Shown here: piece by piece, positions 43,182 to 53,952 of the stretch
How positions within the stretch are numbered: position 1 is the stretch's first letter
Layout: the number at the start of each line of letters is the position of its first letter
Source of the DNA: Strix aluco
Lineage: Eukaryota > Chordata > Aves > Strigiformes > Strigidae
Direction of reading: 5' to 3'
Length of the DNA stretch: 64,000 nucleotides
Assembly (NCBI RefSeq): GCF_031877795.1
Contig: NC_133971.1
Location: 50,211,642 to 50,275,641 of the forward strand
Notes under the pieces: model-generated
Database searches by the model: none
What the model was told of the DNA's origin: nothing
The model's input: the letters and a program-made list of their open reading frames with translations, nothing else
Program-made: the position numbers and the translations under genes

Positions 43182-45010
43182 ATGACAAGGAATTCAGTTG
43201 TTTAGGTGTTGTCTTCAAAAATGGAAAAGGGACTGACTTTTTTAAACTCAACATTAAACACACAGAAAGAAGGATTTTTGCATTTCTGCTTATGACTACG
43301 TTTATAAAAATGATGCCGATAAATAGCATAAAATAAGAGCTACCTAGGCTATCCAATCGTGTAGCATTTTCCTGATGTACATCTGAGGTACAGAAACAAA
43401 TCTGCATCTGCCATCTAAGGGTAGAGCAAGCTGTCTTGCTGCTGAGTTCGCAGTTGCTGTATCTAAAGGGAAACTGTCATACTTGTCTGGAGGACTGACT
43501 GGACAGTTCTGTTGCCCTATATGTTGTACTGAAGATAAAAGTTCCATTTTACTCATCTTGAAAATGTAGTATCTCGTCATTTCAAGACAGTATTTTGATA
43601 TTTTTTCTCATAATTAATATGTAGGTATTGGTATATAATCTAATTACTTCATCCTGTGCCGAATCATCGTGTCGGTAGTGGAAGTATCTCATGTATATGT
43701 CACAACATAATGATAGGCCTCAGAAATACTTTTCTCACACCCAGATTGTGTAGCGATTTGTTGAAGGCTGAACACTTCAGCAGTTGCCAAGGTGTTTCTT
43801 CTGGCAAAGTTTAATGACTAGCGTCATTGCTTGAATGATGCAGCTAGCTGTTGCATCTTCAGTTAATGAAGAAACAGATATGAGGTGCTGAAAACCTATT
43901 CTGTATATTCTACTTTTGGCTACTGTTTTCCTGTTTCACCAGCTGCATGTTCCATCAACAAAATAGAATGCACTTTACATTCTTTTGCTAAGTCATAACA
44001 TAATGAGGAATTTTTTTTCACCCTGGAGAGGATTTTTTTTTCACCCTTGATACCTTGACCAGGGTACTGAACTTTGCTTTTGTGTATTGGAGGGTTTTAG
44101 TGTGGGGGGTGTTTTCTGTCAGTTTATTTTAAATGTCTTGTACAATCTTTTATACTTGTTTAAGCTGAACTAAATTAAATGTTAGCTTGCAGAGTGTTCT
44201 TATGCTGGATGACAGTTTTGGTCCCTGACATAATCCACTTCTTCAGCACATACAGGCAAAACCTGTTCTAGTTTAAAGCATACTTGTATGGTAGTCTTGA
44301 GTCGTTTGTTGCTGTTTCATGTGTAAGTGGCTCTTATGTGGTCTCTGCAACCTGTGTATCAGGTAGTTCTCCAGAAGTCCTCTAAGGGTGGAAACAAATA
44401 GCTTAATTTACTGATGTTGCTGCAGTTTACATGCAGCCTGGATACATGGCACAGTAACACAGGCACATGCCCTGAATGCTTCCTATTAGAATAGCTGGAT
44501 AGGTTTTACTGCCTTTTAAGTGGAAAACCTGGATTCATTGGATTGTTAACAAGGCAGAATTGGTTGTAAGCCTAAACACTTCAAATAACCCGTACTTTTG
44601 CCTGCTCAGAACCCTGATCTCATGACTGTCTATTTAAGAGAACTATTGCAGAGGTAAGCACTCTGATTGTCCTGAGGAAGTGGTCTGCTCAGTTCTGTTA
44701 CTGTGAGGCCCTCGTAACCTTGCACAGCCACTAGAGGGTACACAAGGACGAAGGTATTTGCATAGTTTTTCCTAGATTTTTTTTTTTTTTTCAGTCTTTT
44801 TCGTAATATGTCCATTTGCCAGCCTTACAAATATAAATAGTTTGTTCTCCTGTGTGGCGGTATGTTTACTTAAGATAAGCTACTAGTCTGGCTCTCTTTA
44901 AGGAATGTTCTGTTGATGCCTTTCACCTCATTTGATCTTAAATGAAACTACTCATATACTGCACATATGCTCGTCAGAAGTGATGCAAGAAGATTGGGGG
45001 ATGGTGGGGG

Positions 45011-45034
45011 TGTGTGTGTGTGTGTGTGTGTGTG
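45011..45034. repeat. (TG)12 microsatellite
   Basis: Twelve perfect TG units preceded by a G-rich stretch and followed by TTTTGGTTTGG. Then comes an A/C-rich complement-like segment (CCCAAACAAAC) that could fold back on the GT side. Confidence 0.95.
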
Positions 45035-45906
45035 TTTTGGTTTGGTTTAAAAAAACCCAAACAAACAAAAACCCACTAGGATCTTGAGGTGAAGAACTGT
45101 GGGTCATTGTATCTTGCCAGCTAATGGTAGAAGGTTGTCATTCATGTTGAATCTATAGATAATTGTTATCCTCTGAAGTTGAAAAAAAAAAATTGTCTCA
45201 ATCCCTTCAAAGGTAATAGTAATGTAAAGGCACAGTAATGTAAAACCCACAGTAATGGTTTGGATTTCTTCTATTCACCACGTGCATTTTTGAACTTGGA
45301 TAACTTAACTCATGCAGATCTGAATTACTTATTTAAGATTCAAGATTTATTCCAGCATTTTTCTGTTCTTAATTTTTCTCCAACCCCAACTAATTATTTC
45401 TTGGCCCCTGGTTTACCAGTATACAGTGTCTACACACCTGATCCTGCTCTTGCTTTCTGTTTCCTGAAAGCTCTTAGTGGCTGCCTTTATTCTGTTCCTT
45501 TCCTTTTAATGGCTGCCAGTTCCAATTCTACTAATTCCCCCATGTAGCTTCTCTACCTTCTTTATGCAGAGTCCTCCTTTTTGCCTCTTTTCCCTGTAGT
45601 TTTCTACCTTCTCACATCAGGGAGGTAGTCAGTGCTTGTTTATCTCTGGTTACTCCTTAAGGACAGCGGGCTCTCTGACTGGAGTCAGGGTGTGGCTGTT
45701 TCAAGTGGCAGAAACTTTTCCTTGTGCATGTTCTTAAATAACAGCCTAGACTGCAAACATGTCAAGTGGATAATGTATTGGGTGAACAAATAAATGATTA
45801 GCAGCATGTTGCTTGTAGAATTTACAAAAGACAGAGGTTGCAAAAGACATGTTAAATCTCATATTTTAAAAAGTGACAGTTACAGGTTCTGCAATCATAG
45901 ATGATC

Positions 45907-45974
45907 CTGAAATGCTTTAAAATGTATATATTTACCTCTACTGAAATGCTTTAAAATGTATGTACTTACCTTTA
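45907..45974. repeat. 34-bp tandem duplication
   Basis: Two adjacent copies beginning CTGAAATGCTTTAAAATGTA at 45907 and 45941, differing at a few positions. A short third start (CTGG) follows. Confidence 0.9.
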
Positions 45975-48844
45975 CTGGAATAATTCCAGTAAATTGGAAA
46001 CATCAGAAGCTTAAGTAGAACATCAATTATGTTCTCTGTATTCAGTATGCCTTGAGCAAAAGTGTTGACTGTATAGTTTAAGTGACTTCAATTGCTACAG
46101 TGGAAGGAAAAATGATATGAAAATAAGGACTGACCTTTTGAGCAAGTCTGTGAGAGTTGTACAAGACAAAAAAGAAGTGTAGACTTACTTGGAAAAGTAT
46201 TGTGTTCCATCCAAAGATGCTACAGTACTGAGCTACCAATATTTGTAATATGATTTCATTCACTTGATTTTATGTAATTAACAGAATAAGCAAATTAAAA
46301 ATTATTTTATTTACTGAATTTTTCAAAAGATTGATAAATAAGTATTGGAAAGGAAAATTATTATACTAGTTTTGTTAAAGACTTAGTACACAAAAATAGT
46401 GTTGTGCAAAATTCAGTTACCCTGTTTCCAAGATAATAGTCACCAAGTTCAAACCCTCTAACCTGGGAGGCATTATTTATAGAAACTATTATTCAGATAA
46501 TGGTTTAGAGACTAGCATTAATTACAGATTTCTAATCTGTAGCTTGAACTAGTCTTAAAAGCACATGGAAAACATGAAGGAGCCAAGTGAAACTGAAGTT
46601 ACCTGGAGAGTGAAATGATAAAATACATAGTCATGTCAACTATGTGCATATTGAGCAAATGTCATCTTTACTTTTCAGTCTTGAAGAACTACCACTGGTA
46701 TTAACAGAAGATGTGTCTGTGTTAATTATCCCCACAACATTATCTTAACAAACATAAACATACATAAACATCTACAGTAAATTCAAGGTGGGGGGTGAAA
46801 ATTCACACATCCATTCTGCAAACTCCTCCTCAACTCTAAAGCAGCTTTTGTTTATATGTTGCTGCTGTTCATGCTCAATTCGCAGATCAAATTCTGCTTT
46901 TAATTGCACAAGCTTTTGGCCTACCCTGGTCTTGACTATCCTTAAGTCTTCATTACTCTTCAGGGATGTTGTACAAAGGTTACTCAAGGCATTATTGTGC
47001 TACATCTTCATACTTGGAGATGAGACAAAAAAGGGGAAAAAATGCCTTTAACTCTGGGTTTTTCCTGATGATTATTACTCTATTACAAGCTTGTATAAAA
47101 TGCCATGTGCATTGAAAAACAAAAAGTGTTTTCAGCCTTGTTTTGTACTGGATTATCAAGAGAAGAAGGAACATTTGACAAGAAAGCATATTAAATGTGT
47201 TTGTTTTCACTTGTGGAGACCATGCTTCAGCTTTGCTAGCATCATACTTAATATGCTCCGAGGCTAAACATCATAGAATTCTACATATTTTTCTTGTCCC
47301 TGATTTGCACTTGCTTCAGTAGCCATAATGCCATGAGTTGTCAGGTGCATCTCACTGTATTTTAGTGAGAAAACTTTTGACTTGGTGCCAGAAGTTTTTG
47401 TCTCTCTATATGTTGTTTCATATAAAAAGGTGGTTTAAAAAGTCTGAATGAATCTCAGTGTTGACTAAAAAGACTAAAATAAATACATTAAAAGCTTTTA
47501 ACATTAAGCCAATCACACTACATCTGTGTCACTCAGCAGTGCCAGGAAATTTTCTGGGGCACTGTAGCTCAGTCATCTGTACAGTTAGTTGGTAGAACAG
47601 TTGCTGGCACAGGTTTTGGCCTGTGCACAATTCAAGAATTGGCAAGGTACCATTTCTGGTGGGCACTTTGGACGTGACCAGCCTGTTCTGGAGATTAAAA
47701 GGTAAATAATGTGGATGCAAGCTGTTCTTTGCAAGTTGGCCTCTGTTCCAGGGGACAGTCCTTGGGATATTTGTTAGTAGATACACAGTCCCAATTCCAA
47801 GTGAGATTTGGTCCCTTGTATACACATTGAGAAGAATTAAACTTTGGGGAGAAAAACATTGTCCATCTTCGAACTTCCGGAGCAATCTTAGAACTTTTTT
47901 TAAATGGTTCTCCATCTTTCCCTCCATGTAATCATCACATATATGCTTTAAGTGCCTACCAGTAGCTAAATTCTGCGAGATTTTTGCTATGGATGCAGGT
48001 TATAGGTGGTGAGGAAGTACTACTTACGCATCTCAATTCACTCATACCATTTCTTATCAGAAGTAGATGACAAACATTAATTAGTAAGATTTAGGAAAAA
48101 GTACAGGAGTCTCAGTGTCCTTGCTCTCTATCTTCTCATGATGTAATTCCACATGACATTTATATATATATATATCAATTGCCTGAGTAAACATAGTATT
48201 AAAATATAATAGCATGGAGGGCTTAAGCATTAAAAAAAAAAGGTTCAAGTTACATGTTGCAATTACAAAAATCAGTATATGACGTTAAAGCAGACAAAAA
48301 TGTCTTTCTCTCAAACCAAGTTTGGTAACAGAACTAATAACTCTAGCAGCTCTTGGGAACTAAAACACATTAAGAGCTCTTCGGCTCTGAAACAGGAACC
48401 TCAAAGAAGAGAAGGGTTCCAAACAGAAACTACACAGTAAATACTGTCAGTGCAGAGAAGACCAGCCAGCACTTCAGCTTTCTCATATAAATACTGCAAA
48501 TTGGAAGAAAAAGACATTTATTTTAAAGTGTTTTTCTCGGAGAGAAATGTCAATATTTTATTTCTTATTTTTTATTTTGAACACATGCATAGTGTACTAA
48601 CCTCCCACTAAAAGTGGATCAGACTGATTTGTTCTGAGGATCCTTTCCATGCTGTGTGGTTTAATGCCTCATAGCTCTTCAGTGCAGTTTATTTTTTTCC
48701 TTCAGCAGTACACGTGTTGTTTAGCAGTTGTTAGTGTTTTCAATGTATGGCATGACATAGTATGTGGTGCCCTTGTTTCTCTCATTGATTACTGCATTTT
48801 GTAGTCTTGTGATGTTTCACTGCATGATCTATGTTTGATACTAA

Positions 48845-49062
48845 TTGTTCTCAGCCTTTTTTTGTGAATCACTGTGCAAGCAGCAGGTTCTCATGCAAAA
48901 TCTGTTGTGTACTGAGGGGTCAACCTCACTTTCTAGGTTATATGCCTGAGGAACAGCTGCAATGCTGTTCCACAGCCCCAGAAGTAGTCATCCATCCCAC
49001 TTGGATTTAGGGCTCCATATCATTTAGCTTGGTCTTCAGGATCAGAGTTTGGGAACTGCTGC
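48845..49062. mobile_element. Possible ancient non-autonomous hAT-type transposon
   Basis: The left end TTGTTCTCAGCCTTTTTTTG and the reverse complement of the right end (AGCAGTTCCCAAACTCTGAT) are imperfect inverted repeats that resemble the GGTTCYCAAACTTT termini of Charlie-type hAT elements. No 8-bp target duplication is recognisable. Weak call. Confidence 0.25.
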
Positions 49063-52000
49063 TTTAGACGGTGCATTGCTTCCAAACAGCGATCTGAGTG
49101 ATGTCTGCAACAAACATTTACTTATGTTTCCTCTTGATTATAACCCAAAAGGTCTCTTCCATGCAATTGGTATACTTCCAAGTGTTCAAAGACCTTCATG
49201 TGAAATAAAAGGGACAAAACTCTAGGCATCTTAGACTGAGGCACTTCAGGTTTCCAGATGCAGGATGCAGTCCTTAAATCTTACAAAGCTTAAGGAAAAG
49301 GCAGTAACCCTTTTGTAATGCTTTGGGGCTACACAACACAATACTGAATTTCAGTAAGGTGAGTTTCCATGGCACAGGTTATTAACCTTTTATCTGTATT
49401 ATGATCTGTATGACAAAATTTTCTCTTCTTTTAAGCTTCCTCAGAGGGGCACTGCCATTGAGTCATGTGCCCCAAGACTTGCACTACAGCTGCAGATCCA
49501 GATTTTCTCTTGCAAAAATCCTCTCTGCAAACATAAAGAAACTTAGGTGAACAGGGACTTAATACCATTGGTAAAGAGGTGAAAATCCTAGTATCTGGAG
49601 GAGGAGATGTAAATGCTCATTGTTGGGTTGAAGTGCTATTCTCTGTCCAGGCTAACAAGCCAAAGAGACACGGTATAGTTGTTTGCTGCAACAGCCTGAG
49701 GATTTGGACACCTTGGATCCCACTTTTGACTTGCCCACAATTTTTATTTGGGATGACAAGATGCATCATAAAGTCTTCAATCCCAAGCTATGTATTCAGG
49801 CCCAATACATAGTGCAAAGTGTCTAACAGTGGAGTTCATTAATACCATCAATCTTAGTTAAACTTTTTTCTCAATAACTCAGGAGAAAAACCCTATGAGC
49901 TGCACCCCAATAGGAGTTAAGGTGCCAATATATGCTTCGCACTTGAGCTGGTAAGTCTCTTGGAGTTAGATATCATATCCGATGACTGCTTGAAGTGCTT
50001 ACACCTTTCTTTTAGATAATAGTTGAGTTGTTGGGCATTTGTCCATAAAGCAAAGTTTCTGTGGTTGAAGCCCAAACTCCCATTTTCCAAGACAAGGTTT
50101 TAACTGCCAGAGTATCAGCAAGAGCAGTTTATTTGTTTCCTCTCTACCTCTCAGTGAAGTGATGTCTTGAAGAATACAAGAATGATTCACTTTCTTTGTG
50201 AACCTGCTGAGGTTCTGTGCTTTTCACAGGGGCTGCATAATGTGAAATACGGGAAAAGACCTTAGACCTTTATGCTTCTTCCCCAAAGCTACATGCTTGC
50301 TCTTTCTCTGTAGCCCAAAGAATATATATCCACTTTAGGCACTGTGGTATTAGAACACAGAAGTATGAAGTACCCATTTGTCATCCTGCGGATGTCATAG
50401 CATCATACAGATTCAGGAGAACCAAATGTGATTACGTATCTCCAAGAAACACCAAGGTATGCCATCCTTAAGCAAAGCTCAATAGCTCATTTATCAGAAA
50501 CAAGGTGCGAAACCCTGATTATAGGAACTAGCAAATGTAATTCTTGCACAATTATTTAATGGGAATATAGTACTAAGTACCTGCTAATCATGAAAAGCGA
50601 AGGACTGAGAGAACTGGTGCTACTCAAAGATAAAGAGACTTAATTTGTGAGGCATATTGGTAGAGTAGAGTCTGATCAAAAATGATGTTTCTGTATTTTT
50701 TTAACCTTCACTGATGTGTGACTATCCATGATACCATTACCAGTGTGCAGTCCAGCTCCTGAGGAACTGAACACCAGCTGCATTGTTACGTCCTGCATTG
50801 TAAGATACCTAGATGTAAATCACTGTGCCATTTGCCTCTTCTTTTTCAAAGAAGCTTTAATTAATTGGTATTGAAAGGGACCTAAGCTTTTTGCTATAAA
50901 GTTGAAAGTTACAACATTCCTTACACTTGTTGGAATAAAGCCTCCCACAGAGTATTTATAATAATAGAACAGTTGAGAAATATGCACAATAGTTAACTTC
51001 TGTAGGGGTATAAATATATGATTTTCAGAAATAAAAAGAAATGGGTAAAATAACCGTACAGTCCTTTATAAGAAACACAACTGAGAATGTGAAGACAATT
51101 CCCGTGCTGTGCAGATTACAATGCTCTCTTCTTTTAAATTTTCAGTGACAGATACCCTCAGTGACTGAAGCTAGAATCTGTTAACTGCTGTATGTGCTCA
51201 GATCCTTGTGGCATTTCTGTCAATGGGGTATTAGGAAAAACAATATGGAGAGCCATAAATGCTGTTCTTAGTGATTTTTGTGCAATCAAGTAATCAACTC
51301 CTATAGAAGTTTTCAGGATCAACAAGTAATGTTGAACGATTCAAAATGAAAAATTGTGTAAACACTTTTGAATAGGAGCAAATAAAAGCATAAGATTTTC
51401 TATTACTACTAGAGAAATTTAAGGTTTTTGATAATCAAGGGAAAAAAACATTAACAAATTGGTACAGCAATATAGGTGAGCTATAATAAATAACAACAGC
51501 AGTTTGCAACTGCAGTAGGTAGATCCAGCCTGATCCCTTAGTTATAACAGAGGAAGGTAGAAAACGTCCTTTTGCTTTTACTAGCAGTATTTAGAGGCAT
51601 CACCATTGTGGCAAAGGAATCAAAGTTCTGAGACTTCTGGTATTAACAGCAGGAGCATAATTCATTTTTCTTCTGGATTTAAATATCAGAACATCACCAG
51701 ACACATAGGTGTACAAACAAGTAGAGAGACATTAGAACTGCTGGAAAATAATTTAAATCAGATCCTGGGAATCTCTGAATAAAACAAAAAAATGTTTGGA
51801 AGCTTATCACACTGTTTATTTCACAACCTGTTTTGGAGATCCTTACAACAACTTAGAGATTTTGTTTCCAACAACCTCTAAAATTATGTGACTTCTGCTT
51901 TTGAAATAAATGGCATAGGCTGTTTCGCAGTAATTCTAACTCTTTTCAACCTACAGGAGTTTCAACGGTGCCCATATAGGAATACTCAAGCAAGAACTGA

Positions 52001-52310
52001 AAACAAGTGCTACTTGCCCATACAATCTTTTGACACCAACCAATAGCTAAAATGGATCTGAGGCAAATTTCACTAAGAAATAAGGCACTCATTCTTAACT
52101 GTGAGTTTGAACAAGTTACCAAGACATGTGATGTGTTTGTTCATTACCTGCAGTTCTCCCAGGAAGATTGGATGTTTTCTTCTTTAGCCACACAATGGTT
52201 GTTGATGTCAGTGCCAGGGTGTCTTGGTTGAGTTTCAGAGATTAGGGATGGTCTTACGTTCTTTCAGACCTTAAAAAGTCTGCTTGAAATTATCACAGTT
52301 CTCTCTCTTT

Positions 52311-52312
<2 letters not shown>

Positions 52313-52344
<32 letters not shown>

Positions 52345-52390
52345 CACACACACACACTCACACACTCACACACACACACACACACTCTCT
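52313..52390. repeat. Compound (CA)n/(CT) microsatellite
   Basis: About 78 bp of CA dinucleotides interrupted by CTCT and CTCA units. The long uninterrupted CA runs suggest it would be length-polymorphic. Confidence 0.95.
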
Positions 52391-53770
52391 CGTTTAAAAA
52401 GTAAGGTTGGGTCTGCTTTCAGTGTGTGAAAAGATGTTCTGAACTGATCCCTGACAATGTACCTATTTGGTACATTTGTATTTCACTCCAATGCACTAGA
52501 TCCCAGCCCCATTTAAATCTATGGGAATGTATTCCCAACCCCCATGGAGCTAGAAATTTATCCAGCCTCTTAAGGTGTAGCTACTGTATTAATGGTGGTT
52601 TTTTTTCTCACACCTACTTGATGTCAGGAAGAGGGAGGAGAAAGCAGACATGCTAGAAATCCCTCAATGTAACTATCTCTGATGGAAATCTCAAACTGCC
52701 AGTATTGTGAGCACTTTTAAGCCTCAGAGGCAGACCTCATCACCAATCTGCTTACTTCCAGCCCCACATTCATCAGGCAGACCTAAATAGCTGAACAATC
52801 TTTTTTTAGAAAAAAAAGATAGATTTCTTTTAAAACACAATTCTATAATGTATAGTGAATTCTCTTGCCAGAATTCATGACTGGTAAACATCCTATTAAT
52901 GGTTGAACGGGAATTGAAGATGGGTGGCATGGCATCTGCTTGCTCTGCAGCCAGTATATAGGTTTGACAGACTTGGGGAGTGCAAGGATGGTCTCTCATC
53001 TTAGCCTGTCCTCCTTTGTCCCATTCATTACTTTTCTAGGTGTCACACCGAGTGCTAGAGGTTACAGCAGACCTAAATGTGACTGCAGAGAGCACAGTTT
53101 TCAAGGAACGACACTTTCAACATGGTAATGTATCTCCAGCAGCGATTTTCTGTGTGACTTAGGTATCAGTGTTGCTTTTAAATACATCTTCTAGATGTAA
53201 TTTTACAAGGCCAGCCTCAAATTGACACTTCTTTGCTGCAGCTTATCTGTCTGAAATCTTCTTTCCCTGTGACACAAGTAAGGGAGGCAACGGCGGGCCA
53301 CGCTTTGTGAGCTGCAGACCTTGTGCAAAAGGGACGAAGACGCCCACACGAAGCGGCCTGGCGGGGAGAGGGAGAGCGGCCTTCCGCCCGGCAGCGACAG
53401 CGACAGCCACTTCTGTTCGTATTCCCTTCACCGGCGGTACCGGAGAGCCAAACGCCCAGCCGCCTGCCTGCCTGCCCGACCGAGGCGTGAAAGCGGGACC
53501 TGCCCTGGGCCGCCCTGCCTCGCTGGAGGGACTGACGGCGGCCGGAGGGCAGGCAGAAGCAGGCGGTGCGAGGCTCTGGCTGCCCCCGCCCGCCGGGGTC
53601 GGTGGCCCCGCTCCCGGGGACGGGCACGGCTGGCTGCGGGCCCGCCCGCCGCCGCCCGGCCCCTCCGCCCGCTGGGGCGGTGGTAGGCTCCCGCCGTGCC
53701 TCCCGGCGCATAAAGGGAGGCGGCGGGGGCCGGCCGGGGGCAGCGGCTGGCGGCGATAGAGCAGCCGGCG

Positions 53771-53952
53771 ATGATGGAGCAGCCGGTGCAGACGGAGACA
53801 TGGAAGGCGCGGAGCCTGGAGGAGCTGGTCCGCATCCTCCATCGGATATTCGCCGAGGACAAAGTCTGCGTGGAGGAGGTGCAGGCGCTGATGGAGTCCT
53901 ACGAGAGCAACCCCGAGGAGTGGCTGCAGTACGCCAAATTCGACCAGTACAG
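53771..53952 (+). CDS. CDO1: CDO1 coding exon 1
   Basis: 182 nt encoding [14 protein letters not shown] through AKFDQY and two bases of Arg61. Donor GTACAA after CAGTACAG. The frame happens to stay open to about 54754 in the GC-rich intron. Confidence 0.95.

Larger units (their letters stand above)
43182..47500 (+). other. ATG12: Presumed ATG12 3' UTR and downstream region
   Basis: No further coding exon is recognised. Candidate plus-strand polyadenylation signals are ATTAAA at 44174-44179, AATAAA at 45789-45794 and AATAAA at 47478-47483. Mammalian ATG12 has a long 3' UTR, so a distal site is possible. Contains a (TG)12 run (45011-45034) and a 34-bp tandem duplication (45907-45974). Confidence 0.5.
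47501..53240. other. Intergenic region between ATG12 and CDO1
   Basis: AT-rich with no recognised gene. A minus-strand 132-aa ATG-initiated frame at 47529-47927 is the longest frame here and matches no family I know. Other contents are a short (TA)7 run at 48161-48174, a possible old hAT-type element near 48845-49062 and a CA-rich compound microsatellite at 52313-52390. Confidence 0.65.
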
